Below the pieces are notes generated by a model that was not told the DNA's origin, made no database searches, and saw only the letters and a list, made by a program, of their open reading frames with translations. From Rhodothermota bacterium (lineage in GTDB: Bacteria > Hydrogenedentota > Hydrogenedentia > Hydrogenedentales > GCA-2746185), in assembly GCA_009885415.1 (NCBI GenBank), contig VFKU01000361.1, positions 1 to 9,411 of the forward strand: a stretch of 9,411 bases of DNA, read 5' to 3'. The translations under genes were made by a program, and so were the position numbers. Shown one piece after another: positions 1-6,398 of this stretch. The first letter of the stretch is position 1. Each line of letters begins with the position of its first letter.

Positions 1-34
1 CGCAGGCGTTCGCCGACTTCGGTGAGCACGCCGA
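1..34. repeat. 34-bp direct repeat, copy 1 (window edge)
   Basis: Positions 1-34 are identical to 359-392. This copy lies in the permease frame, on the minus strand, and adds the ATPase-like residues GVLTEVGERLR. Identity stops at position 35 (t here, g at 393). How far the repeat runs to the left cannot be seen because the window starts inside it. Confidence 0.95.
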
Positions 35-335
35 TCGCGGTGTCGTTGGTGATCCTGCCGCACTGCGAGATTGCACCGATGATCGTCGAGACGATCACCG
101 CCGCTAGCAATGCCCCGACTAAGAAGTTGCCGCCGAAGATGAAGGCAATCACTACGCCCGGGAAGATCGCGTGGGCGAGTGCGTCGCCCATGAGGGACCG
201 CTTGCGCAGGAAGGTGAAGGAGCCGACGGTGGCCGAGGCCGCGCCGAGGACGATGCACCCGGCGAGGACGTAGAACACGTTGATGCTCGGGATCGTGAAG
301 AACTCGAGCCAGGGCGGCAACGCGCGATCAGCCAC
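1..335 (-). CDS. Metal ABC transporter permease (TroC/ZnuB/MntB type), 5' part only
   Basis: Integral-membrane subunit of a Zn/Mn importer of the ABC-3 permease family; only about 111 N-terminal codons are in the window. I chose the GTG start at 335-333: a GGAG (minus strand; plus 344-347) lies 8 nt upstream, and the start overlaps the ATPase stop by 8 nt (GTGGCTGA), as expected for translational coupling. Two hydrophobic stretches are visible (about residues 19-40 and 57-88), and between them the family-typical FLRKRSLMGDALAHAIFPG. The following NDTAIGVL is the usual lead-in to the third membrane segment. Instead of hydrophobic residues the reading frame then gives TEVGERLR, identical to the tail of the neighbouring ATPase, so the last 34 bases are probably not true permease sequence. 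Family assignment is firm; choice between Zn and Mn and between TroC and TroD types is not possible from this fragment. Confidence 0.85.
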   Translation of the reverse strand, partial: MADRALPPWLEFFTIPSINVFYVLAGCIVLGAASATVGSFTFLRKRSLMGDALAHAIFPGVVIAFIFGGNFLVGALLAAVIVSTIIGAISQCGRITNDTAIGVLTEVGERL

Positions 336-1116
336 GGCGCCGGCTCCAGTCGGTGTTGCGCAGGCGTTCGCCGACTTCGGTGAGCACGCCGAGTTGGCCG
401 CCGTAGGTTTTTTGCAAGTTCTGCGCGGTGAAGACTTCGGCCACGGGACCGAAGGCCACCGTGCGCAGATTGAGCAGGAGGACATGATCGAAATATTGGG
501 GGACAGTCTGCAAGTCATGGTGGACCACAACGAGGGTGCCGCCTTGTTCGCGCAGATCGTGCAAGAGGGTGACGATCGCGCGCTCGGTGGAGGCGTCGAC
601 GCCGGCGAAGGGCTCGTCCATGAGATAGACGCGGGCCTGTTGCGTCAGCGCGCGCGCGAGGAAGACGCGCTGCTGCTGGCCGCCGGAGAGCTGGCTGATC
701 TGGCGGTTCGCGAATTCGAGCATGCCGACTTTCTCGAGCGACTGCCGCGCGATTTCCTTGTCGCGGCGGCGCGGGCGGCCGAAGAGCGGCAGGTGACCGT
801 AGCGGCCCATGAGGACGACATCGAGTGCGTTGGTGGGAAAATCCCAATCGACCGAGCCGCGCTGCGGCACATAGGCGACGGAAGCGCGGCCCTCTTCGGC
901 CGGTTTTCCGTAGATTTTCACGTGGCCCGAGGCGAGCGGGACGAGGCCCATGATCGCCTTGATGAGGGTGCTCTTGCCGGCGCCGTTGGGGCCGACGACG
1001 GCGATGAGCTTGCCTTCGGGAAATTGCAGGTCGATGTCCCAGAGGACGGGGCGGTGATGATAGGCGACGGTGAGGTCATGGACCTCGATGGGGACGCCGG
1101 GGACGGCGGGACTCAT
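328..1116 (-). CDS. troB: Zn/Mn ABC transporter ATP-binding protein (TroB/MntB type)
   Basis: Cytoplasmic nucleotide-binding subunit that powers import of a divalent metal through the permease encoded next to it. The 262-residue protein has all ABC landmarks: Walker A GPNGAGKST (42-50), Q-loop glutamine in YVPQRG (Q85), signature LSGGQQQR (143-150), Walker B VYLMDEP (163-169) and switch histidine in VVVHHD (199/200). The PQRGSVDWDFP segment after the Q-loop is characteristic of the TroB/MntB/SitB branch rather than generic ABC ATPases. The ATG at 1116 overlaps the stop of the binding-protein gene as ATGA and has GGAG 7 nt upstream; the same frame is open much further upstream but that extension lies inside the preceding gene and is not credible. 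Length is normal for the family. The C-terminal tail contains the 34-bp repeat. The metal (Zn or Mn) cannot be fixed from the ATPase. Confidence 0.95.
   Translation of the reverse strand: MSPAVPGVPIEVHDLTVAYHHRPVLWDIDLQFPEGKLIAVVGPNGAGKSTLIKAIMGLVPLASGHVKIYGKPAEEGRASVAYVPQRGSVDWDFPTNALDVVLMGRYGHLPLFGRPRRRDKEIARQSLEKVGMLEFANRQISQLSGGQQQRVFLARALTQQARVYLMDEPFAGVDASTERAIVTLLHDLREQGGTLVVVHHDLQTVPQYFDHVLLLNLRTVAFGPVAEVFTAQNLQKTYGGQLGVLTEVGERLRNTDWSRRRG
359..392. repeat. 34-bp direct repeat, copy 2 (ATPase C-terminus)
   Basis: This copy encodes GVLTEVGERLR within the TYGGQLGVLTEVGERLR tail of the ATPase. A YGG-L-x-L-x-EVG type tail is normal in this ATPase family, so this is likely the original copy and the one at 1-34 the derived or artefactual one. 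The offset between copies is 358 bp. Confidence 0.95.
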
Positions 1117-2045
1117 TTCAGCGCTCCGGCGATCGTGTCGACGTTGTGGCGGACCATGCCGAGATAGCTGCCTTCGGGCGTGCCTTCGGCGCCCATCGCG
1201 TCGGAGAAGAGCTGGCCGCCGATCTGGAGGTCGTGCCCGCGCGAGCGCGCGCCGGCGACGAGCGCCTCGATGGACTTGGGGGAGATCGAGGATTCGACGA
1301 AGACGGCGCGGATCTTGCGCGAGACGAGGAGGTCGACGAGTCTGTCGACGTCCTGGAGGCCGTACTCTGAGGCGGTGCTGATGCCCTGAAGGCCGAGCAC
1401 CTCGATGCCGTAGGCGCGCCCGAAATAGCCGAAGGCGTCGTGCGCGGTGACGAGCACGCGCGTTTCTTGCGGGATGGTGGCAATGCGCGCCTTGGCGTAG
1501 GCGTGCAACGTGTCCAGCTCGGCGAGGTAGGCGGCGGCGCTTGCGTCGAATTCGGCGGTGTGCGCCGGGACGGCCTCCTTGAGCGCATCGCGCGTGCGCT
1601 CGGCGGCGTACTTCCACATCGAAACGTCGAACCAAACGTGCGGGTCGTATTGGCCCTGGAATTCGGGCGGCTCGCGGAGCATGTCGTGTGGAATCGTCTC
1701 CGTCACCTGCACGGTCTTGATGCGGCTGGCCATTTGCACGAGTACGTCGACCATTCGGCCTTCGAGGTGCAGGCCGTTGTAGAGGATGAGATCGGCGCCG
1801 CGAAGTTTCGCAAGGTCACCCTGCGTGGCCTTGTAGAGGTGGGGATCCACGCCTGGGCCCATCAGGCCGGTGACGACGACGTGCGGGCCGCCGATCACTT
1901 TTGCGGCGTCCGCGATCATGCCGATCGTGGTGGTGACTTTTAGCGGCCGTGAAAGGCCCTCTGGCGCCGGCGCCGGGTCCCTGGCGGGCCCGGCGCAGCC
2001 GGCGGCGATCACGCCCGCGGCCACGCAACACCAAAATGTTCTCAT
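1113..2045 (-). CDS. troA: Metal-binding lipoprotein of ABC importer (TroA family)
   Basis: Extracytoplasmic solute-binding protein (cluster A-I, 310 residues) that captures Zn2+ or Mn2+ and delivers it to the permease. Residues 1-16 form a lipoprotein signal with lipobox AAGC, giving acylated Cys17. Expected metal ligands are in place by family motifs: H69 (GVDPHLY), H136 (DPHVWFD), H202 (VTAHDAFGYF) and D282 (GGQLFSDAMG). Three His plus one Asp is the Treponema TroA arrangement; Mn-specific PsaA/MntC proteins carry Glu at the third position. There is no long His/Asp-rich loop as in many ZnuA proteins. I chose the ATG at 2045 because GGAG sits 9 nt before it and the signal peptide starts there; a start 24 codons upstream is possible in frame but would spoil the signal. 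First gene of the operon with troB and the permease. Specificity for Zn versus Mn is inference. Confidence 0.93.
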   Translation of the reverse strand: MRTFWCCVAAGVIAAGCAGPARDPAPAPEGLSRPLKVTTTIGMIADAAKVIGGPHVVVTGLMGPGVDPHLYKATQGDLAKLRGADLILYNGLHLEGRMVDVLVQMASRIKTVQVTETIPHDMLREPPEFQGQYDPHVWFDVSMWKYAAERTRDALKEAVPAHTAEFDASAAAYLAELDTLHAYAKARIATIPQETRVLVTAHDAFGYFGRAYGIEVLGLQGISTASEYGLQDVDRLVDLLVSRKIRAVFVESSISPKSIEALVAGARSRGHDLQIGGQLFSDAMGAEGTPEGSYLGMVRHNVDTIAGALK

Positions 2046-2054
2046 CGTGACGGA

Positions 2055-2058
2055 CTCC
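2055..2058 (-). promoter_or_regulatory. Ribosome binding site fixing the troA start
   Basis: GGAG on the minus strand with 9 nt to the ATG at 2045. It supports the shorter, signal-peptide-bearing reading over the longer open frame. Confidence 0.7.
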
Positions 2059-2109
2059 GATTGCCGGGCCGGGCCCGGAGAGGCTCTAAAGTTGACCTTG
2101 CCTCTACAA

Positions 2110-2137
2110 ATTAACACAGGTTAACTAAATAAATCAA
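2110..2137 (-). promoter_or_regulatory. Candidate sigma70-like promoter for the troABC operon
   Basis: In an AT-rich island within GC-rich DNA, the minus strand reads TTGATT (plus 2132-2137) and GTTAAT (plus 2110-2115) separated by 16 nt. Each matches 4 of 6 bases of the -35 and -10 consensus. Transcription would start near 2103, leaving a leader of roughly 57 nt before the troA ATG. Prediction only; the organism's sigma factor preference is unknown. Confidence 0.4.
2111..2124. promoter_or_regulatory. Palindrome TTAAC-acag-GTTAA, possible metal-repressor operator
   Basis: A perfect 5-bp inverted repeat with a 4-nt centre overlaps the -10 element and spacer of the candidate troABC promoter. 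Tro/Mnt importers are commonly repressed by DtxR/MntR/TroR-type metal sensors, which bind AT-rich dyads at such positions. That this dyad is such an operator is inference; no regulator gene is in the window. Confidence 0.4.
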
Positions 2138-2162
2138 GTCGAATCTCGCGGCCCCCCGGCGG

Positions 2163-2183
2163 GCCCGGCGCCGAGCGCCGGGC
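2163..2183. repeat. GC-rich hairpin in the divergent spacer
   Basis: Perfect 9-bp inverted repeat GCCCGGCGC / GCGCCGGGC with a 3-nt loop (cga). No T-run follows on either strand, so it is not a standard terminator. It lies 54 bp upstream of the DUF3604 gene start and would be in that gene's leader if transcription begins upstream of it. Confidence 0.6.
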
Positions 2184-2224
2184 GCGTTGCGTAACCCAAG
2201 GCCCTGTAGTATCTTCGGGACGAC

Positions 2225-2230
2225 GGAGGG
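2225..2230 (+). promoter_or_regulatory. Ribosome binding site fixing the DUF3604 gene start
   Basis: GGAGGG with 7 nt to the ATG at 2238. An in-frame TTG at 2187 is possible but lacks such a site and would put 17 extra residues in front of the signal peptide. Confidence 0.8.
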
Positions 2231-2237
2231 TTCGCGG

Positions 2238-4826
2238 ATGCGGTACGGGTTTAGGTGGTGGATGGCGCTGGGCCTGCTGGGCGGTGCAGCGGCGGCGGAG
2301 CCTTTGTATGCGCCCGGCGGCCGGGACTACCTCGGCCCGGAGCTGCGGGCGTCGGTCGAGGCGCTCAAGGCCGAAGTGGCGCAGGGCGCGCCGACGACGA
2401 TGAACAATCTCGATGCGCGGCTCGGGGTGCTCTGGCCCTGGTCAAACGCGATCGCGGCGCAGGGGGGGAATCTTCCGGTGGAATTGCCGCGCGTGGTCTC
2501 GCAGGGACGGCAACTCAATCTGCGGCGGCAGTACGCGATGGTGGTGATACCGTCGATCAACGGTTTCGTGCGCGAGCTGCAAATCAAGGAGGAGAATCCA
2601 GAGGCGATCGGCACTGTGATGGCGAACGCGTCGGGCCCGTGGCCGGTGCGCAGCCTCGTGAGCTTCGAGCAGACCTACACCATCGGCGAGATGCCGATGC
2701 AGCCGGGCGGCGGGGTGATGGTGGCGACGGAGATTGTGGCCCGGATCGCACCGCTCCAGCGGGACGACCCCAAAGCGAAGAATTTCATTTCGATCCACTG
2801 CTCGAATCCCGCGGCGGCGTGGGAGCCAGCCACTGAACGGATTCTCGGGATGCACGGCAGCATCTTTGATGTCACGGGCGTGCCGTCGTACAAGCTCAAG
2901 GGTCCGGCGCTGGTAAAGGGGGACACGATTACGATCGTCTACGGCGACCAGTCCGGCGGCGGGCCGGGCCTGGAATTACAGACGACACAGGTGCACGGGG
3001 CGATGTTTCCGCTCTACGTGGATCTCGAGGCCAAGGGGAATTTTCTGTCGCCGCGCTGGCCCACGTACACGATCATCGGCGGGCCAGCCGCGCGAGTGAC
3101 GGCCTTCGCGCCGAGCGTGCTGGCGCCCGGCGAGCGTTTTGACCTTAAAGTACGCACGGAGGACTTCAATTTTAATCGTGCGAGCGCGGGCGTGCCAGCT
3201 TATGAGATCACGCTCAACGGCGAGAAGATTTCCAGCTTGGCCCCCGGCCAGGACGGCGTGGGCGTAGTGAAGGATCTCGCGCTGGCCGCGCCCGGCGTGT
3301 ACCGCTACGAGGTCATTTCGCAGGACGGCAAGATTCGCGCGCTGAGCAATCCGATTCTCGTGGCGGAGAACCCGCCCTACCGCGTGTTCTGGGGCGACAC
3401 CCACGCGCACACGAACCTGGCCGAGGGCCAGGGCGACATCGAGGGTTTCTACGCCTACGCGCGCGAGGACGCGCGGCTCGATTTCGTGTGCCTCTCCGAG
3501 CACGACATTTGGATGGACGACGGCGAGTGGGCGGCGATGAGCAAGGCGGTGCGCGCGCACAACGACGAAGGCAATTTCGTCACCTACCTCGCTTACGAAT
3601 GGAGCGCGATTGTCGAAGCGGGCGGCCATCACAACGTGTACTTCCGCACGCCGGAGGATCGCCGTCGCGTGCCGATTCAGGACACACCCGGCCTGTGGGA
3701 CCTCTTCCGCGGGCTCGAACGCTTGTACCCGCCCGGCGACGTAATGATCATCCCACACGCGCACATCCCCGGCGATTGGCGCCTGGCGCACCCGCGGCTC
3801 GAGCCGCTGGTCGAGATGGTCTCGATGCACGGCACCTTCGAGTGGTTCGCCGATTACTATCTGCGCAACGGCCACATGATCGGCTTCGTCGGCGCGACGG
3901 ACGACCACTCCGGACGGCCGGGCTACAGCGGCGGATTCATCGCGGGCCCCTTGCAACATTTCGGCGGGCTCGCCGCGGTGCTTGCGCCGGAGAAACGCAG
4001 CACGACGATCTTCGACGCGATGAAAAATCGGCTCGCGTATGCGACTTCGGGCCAACGCACGCTGCTCGATCTACGATTGAACGGCAAGCCGATGGGCCAG
4101 CGGCTGGACTATGCGGCGCAGCGCAAAATCGAGGGCCGCGTGATGGGCACGGCACCCATCGACACCGTCGATGTCGTAAAGAACGGCCGCGTGCTGACGA
4201 CGACGCACTACCTCGAAAAGACCCGCGCGCCGGAGGGTTGGCTGCAAGTTGGATTGTATTCGCCCTCCGATGACCTCATCCGCGACGCGCCCCGCGGCGA
4301 TCGCATCTGGCTAGGCACGATCGACATCGAAGGCGCGGAACTCGTCTCTGCCGAAACGATCGGCCTCGGCAACTACGAAGGCGAGTGGGTGAAGCGCGAC
4401 GAAACGGATCCGAAGCGGATTCTATTCCGGATGTCGTCGCGCGGCGCGGAGAAGCGAATGCTGCTGCACCTGCGCGGCGTGAGCGACACGACGCACCTGA
4501 AGATGCACACGGAGCCGACGGACGAGGAGGGCGTGACCTTCCCGCGCACCTACGTCCCTGCGAAGAAGATCCCCGTCGTGGATTTTGACTTTGAATTTAA
4601 AGGCTTCAACGGTGGCGAGTTGACGCGCAGCATCCAGGCGGGGCGATACACTGATGCGGTAACGCTACGCTGGGTCGATCCTCAGGGCGCGCTCGATCAG
4701 CCGATTTCCTTCACCGACCCCGAGCCCGCGGCCGACGGTGACTATTATTATCTGCGCGTGACCCAACTCGATGGACGCATGGCCTGGTCCAGCCCGTGGT
4801 GGGTCGGTGGGATCCCGGTGCGGTGA
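2238..4826 (+). CDS. Secreted DUF3604 family protein, PHP-like putative metallo-hydrolase
   Basis: Large exported protein (862 residues) predicted to be a metal-dependent hydrolase related to the PHP phosphoesterase superfamily; substrate unknown. Residues 1-20 are a signal peptide (basic start, hydrophobic core, cleavage after AAAA). Residues about 21-380 look beta-rich and have no motif I recognise. The DUF3604 core runs from about 382 to 640, with candidate metal ligands in order: WGDTHAHT (H389, H391), LSEHD (E421, H422), a GGHHNVYF segment (H464, H465), IIPHAHIPGD (H507, H509) and GATDDHSGRPG (D555, D556, H557). The remaining roughly 220 residues are again beta-rich. The start at 2238 is set by GGAGGG 7 nt upstream. 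The gene is divergent from the metal-importer operon; a link through metal supply is possible but unproven. Family membership is solid, enzymatic activity is inference. Confidence 0.9.
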   Translation: MRYGFRWWMALGLLGGAAAAEPLYAPGGRDYLGPELRASVEALKAEVAQGAPTTMNNLDARLGVLWPWSNAIAAQGGNLPVELPRVVSQGRQLNLRRQYAMVVIPSINGFVRELQIKEENPEAIGTVMANASGPWPVRSLVSFEQTYTIGEMPMQPGGGVMVATEIVARIAPLQRDDPKAKNFISIHCSNPAAAWEPATERILGMHGSIFDVTGVPSYKLKGPALVKGDTITIVYGDQSGGGPGLELQTTQVHGAMFPLYVDLEAKGNFLSPRWPTYTIIGGPAARVTAFAPSVLAPGERFDLKVRTEDFNFNRASAGVPAYEITLNGEKISSLAPGQDGVGVVKDLALAAPGVYRYEVISQDGKIRALSNPILVAENPPYRVFWGDTHAHTNLAEGQGDIEGFYAYAREDARLDFVCLSEHDIWMDDGEWAAMSKAVRAHNDEGNFVTYLAYEWSAIVEAGGHHNVYFRTPEDRRRVPIQDTPGLWDLFRGLERLYPPGDVMIIPHAHIPGDWRLAHPRLEPLVEMVSMHGTFEWFADYYLRNGHMIGFVGATDDHSGRPGYSGGFIAGPLQHFGGLAAVLAPEKRSTTIFDAMKNRLAYATSGQRTLLDLRLNGKPMGQRLDYAAQRKIEGRVMGTAPIDTVDVVKNGRVLTTTHYLEKTRAPEGWLQVGLYSPSDDLIRDAPRGDRIWLGTIDIEGAELVSAETIGLGNYEGEWVKRDETDPKRILFRMSSRGAEKRMLLHLRGVSDTTHLKMHTEPTDEEGVTFPRTYVPAKKIPVVDFDFEFKGFNGGELTRSIQAGRYTDAVTLRWVDPQGALDQPISFTDPEPAADGDYYYLRVTQLDGRMAWSSPWWVGGIPVR

Positions 4827-4865
4827 AGTTCGCTAGAAGTTTTGGAGAATGCCCGGTCTTTCCTG

Positions 4866-4900
4866 AACGCTTGCGGTGTATTCATCGCCGCTGAACCGTT
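4866..4900 (+). terminator. Weak imperfect hairpin after the DUF3604 gene
   Basis: AACG (4866-4869) and GCGGTG (4873-4878) can pair with CGTT (4897-4900) and CGCCGC (4886-4891), leaving bulges and a 7-nt loop, with a T-rich but broken tract after it. This could end transcription about 40 bp past the stop codon, but it is far weaker than the hairpin at 6363. Confidence 0.25.
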
Positions 4901-5160
4901 TCTTAATCTTCTCAAGAGACCCGCAGCCGCAACTTATGGAGCGCTTGCGCCTCGCTCACGATTTTCTTGTGCGCCTGAGCCATTTTTCTAGGCAGTTCCG
5001 CACAAAAGCGTAACACGCGTCGGTCACTCTTAGGGCATGACGAAGGCGCACCGGCGCCGGAGGTCACGCTCGCGCGGGGGCCGCACCGCACTCAAGACAC
5101 CGCTTGGGACCGCGCGAACGATCGATTGGCGCCGGGGCTGCATCGTCGACACTCAAATGA

Positions 5161-5166
5161 GGAGGG
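5161..5166 (+). promoter_or_regulatory. Ribosome binding site fixing the prepilin-like start
   Basis: GGAGGG with 8 nt to the ATG at 5175, which begins a standard short, basic prepilin leader. This decides against the upstream in-frame start at 5037. Confidence 0.85.
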
Positions 5167-5174
5167 AAAAGACA

Positions 5175-5759
5175 ATGTCAGTGCAGGGCAAGAAGAGAAA
5201 AGGATTCACCTTGATCGAGTTACTGGTGGTGATCGCCATTATTGGAATTTTGGCGGCGATCCTGCTCCCGGCGCTTGCTCGGGCGCGCGAAGCGGCACGC
5301 CGCGCTTCCTGCGCGAATAACCTCAAGCAGTTCGGTCTCATCTTCAAGATGTATTCGTCTGAAGACAAGCAGGAAATGTGGCCATCGAGCAGCCGCTACT
5401 TGTTCTCGTGGGCCGATATCCTGTGGTCGTACACCGCGGGCGTCGCCTCGGACCAGTTGTATCCGGAATACTGGACCGACGTGAACATCGCGCACTGCCC
5501 CTCGGATTTCCGTGGGTACTCGTCGTGGTTGTTCAACCAGAGGAGTTGGGAGGCCGCCATGGACGAGGCGAAAGCGAAGATCGCCGAGCTCGGCGACGCC
5601 AACGGCGCGGGCGCGGCCTGCCTGGGTATGCTGCAGTCGAACCCGGCGTCGTACATCTACGTGCCGTATTCGGCGCGCACTACCTCGCAGATGGTCGAGG
5701 CCCTGCTCCGCTCGGGGCGTGCGCAGTCAAACCAGGTGCCGTCTTCGGTCAATCCGTAG
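5175..5759 (+). CDS. Prepilin-like protein with N-terminal cleavage/methylation helix, cut by TAG
   Basis: N-terminal part (194 residues before the stop) of a type IV pilin / type II secretion pseudopilin-like protein. The leader [10 protein letters not shown] should be cut by prepilin peptidase between G10 and F11; the mature helix FTLIELLVV carries the conserved glutamate at mature position 5 (E15) and spans about residues 11-33. It continues as the [20 protein letters not shown] segment typical of the large H-X9-DG prepilin families of Planctomycetes-like bacteria, with a CPSD motif at 108-111. The frame stops at TAG (5757-5759) after VNP, yet the very next codons continue in the same frame with the expected C-terminal half of such a protein. 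A 194-residue product would lack the C-terminal H/DG motif. Ribosome site and start are strong. Either the gene is broken by a nonsense change, the TAG is read through, or the base is an error. Confidence 0.85.
   Translation: MSVQGKKRKGFTLIELLVVIAIIGILAAILLPALARAREAARRASCANNLKQFGLIFKMYSSEDKQEMWPSSSRYLFSWADILWSYTAGVASDQLYPEYWTDVNIAHCPSDFRGYSSWLFNQRSWEAAMDEAKAKIAELGDANGAGAACLGMLQSNPASYIYVPYSARTTSQMVEALLRSGRAQSNQVPSSVNP
5757..5759 (+). other. In-frame amber codon inside the prepilin-like gene
   Basis: TAG is codon 195 of a 385-codon frame (5175-6329) that is otherwise open and ends in TGA. The flanking residues are VNP and LRTWLD. Tyr, Glu, Gln, Trp, Lys, Ser and Leu codons are all one substitution away from TAG. 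All confirmed gene ends in the window use TGA. Confidence 0.9.
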
Positions 5760-6329
5760 TTGCGCACCTGGCTCGACACGGAGACGGCGCCCTATGGCTG
5801 TAGCATCCAGATCGGCCAGCAGATCCGCGGCAAGGAAGAGGACATCGACTTCACGTCGCTGCCCTCCGCCGACTGGGGTGTCGCCTATCACGTGGCGAGC
5901 GATTACCCCTACATGGCACCGCAGGCGACATATCCCTTCGCCTCGCAGTTTCCGGGCGTGACGAATTGGACCGACGACGACGGCGTGACGCCGATCGACG
6001 ATGCGATGGAACTGGTGCACCGCTTGCGCGAGGGCATTGAGCGCTCGATGATCACCGACATCAACAATCCCGGCGCGAGTGCGCGCGCGGCCAGCGACGT
6101 CTTCGTGATGATGGACGCCTGGGGCGGCACGGATCGCGGCGATTATACGAGCACCTTCAACCACGTGCCCGGCATCGCCAACGTGCTCTACCTCGATGGC
6201 CACGTGGCCCCCGTGAAATACAACACCGGTTCTCCGGTGCTCGTGGGCAGCCCGGTGCTCGGCGCGACCGCGCCGGCGGCCTCCTCGTTGCCGGTCTTCA
6301 TGCCCTACTACTTCGGCGGCTGGGGTTGA
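5760..6329 (+). pseudogene. C-terminal half of the prepilin-like gene, downstream of TAG
   Basis: 190 codons (189 residues and a TGA) lie in the same frame as, and directly after, the TAG of the upstream half. The product has no leader, helix or start of its own: it begins mid-domain, and the only adjacent start-type codon is TTG at 5760 without a ribosome site. It contains an FNHVPGIANVLYLDGHV segment, which matches the processing-associated H-X9-DG motif of these prepilin families except that ten rather than nine residues separate His (full-frame residue 330) from Asp (341). It ends in a Gly/Ala/Pro-rich tail. Codon choice stays GC-rich, without frameshift or further stop, so decay, if any, is recent. 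Could be expressed by readthrough as one 384-residue protein with the upstream half, or by reinitiation; neither is shown. Confidence 0.75.
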
Positions 6330-6362
6330 TCGCCCCCGCGGCCCCAGTCCCAGCGGTGTCGT

Positions 6363-6398
6363 GGCGCAGCCCGTGTTGAGCGGGCTGCGCCCTATTTT
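6363..6398 (+). terminator. Strong intrinsic terminator after the prepilin-like gene
   Basis: A perfect 11-bp stem GGCGCAGCCCG (6363-6373) / CGGGCTGCGCC (6381-6391) with a 7-nt loop is followed by the tract tatttt (6393-6398). It lies 34 bp beyond the TGA at 6327-6329, which implies that the full frame to 6329 is the transcriptional unit being closed, and isolates the next gene. Confidence 0.88.

Larger units (their letters stand above)
4827..5174. other. 348-bp gene-free stretch before the prepilin-like gene
   Basis: I find no convincing coding region, RNA gene or repeat. The first half is less GC-rich than the flanking genes. From 5037 the prepilin frame is open upstream of its start, but the implied Arg-rich 46-residue extension would precede a normal short prepilin leader that has its own strong ribosome site, so I treat 5037-5174 as untranslated leader. 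A palindrome CCGGCGCCGG occurs near 5051-5060. No promoter stands out. Confidence 0.5.

Noticed and set aside
280..1167. Long plus-strand open frame (295 codons) opposite the ATPase gene
   Set aside because: It is antisense to a gene with all ABC motifs; GC-rich codons leave the opposite frame open by chance, and it has no recognisable domain.
1117..1635. Upstream extension of the ATPase reading frame
   Set aside because: It overlaps the metal-binding lipoprotein gene out of frame; the ATGA start at 1116 with a ribosome site is the real beginning.
1961..2010. GC-rich inverted repeats near the start of troA
   Set aside because: They fall within the Pro/Ala/Gly codons of the lipoprotein linker, which generate such repeats on their own.
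2976..4055. Minus-strand open frame (359 codons) inside the DUF3604 gene
   Set aside because: It lies opposite conserved DUF3604 motifs and has a composition typical of an antisense shadow (Arg/Ala/Val/His-rich).
4919..4990. Minus-strand 23-codon open frame starting MAQAHKKIVSEAQ
   Set aside because: Too short, no convincing ribosome site, no known family; openness over 23 codons is expected by chance.
5760..5762. TTG directly after the TAG as a genuine separate gene start
   Set aside because: No ribosome site, and the product would start in mid-domain; the same-frame continuation is better explained as the rest of one gene.
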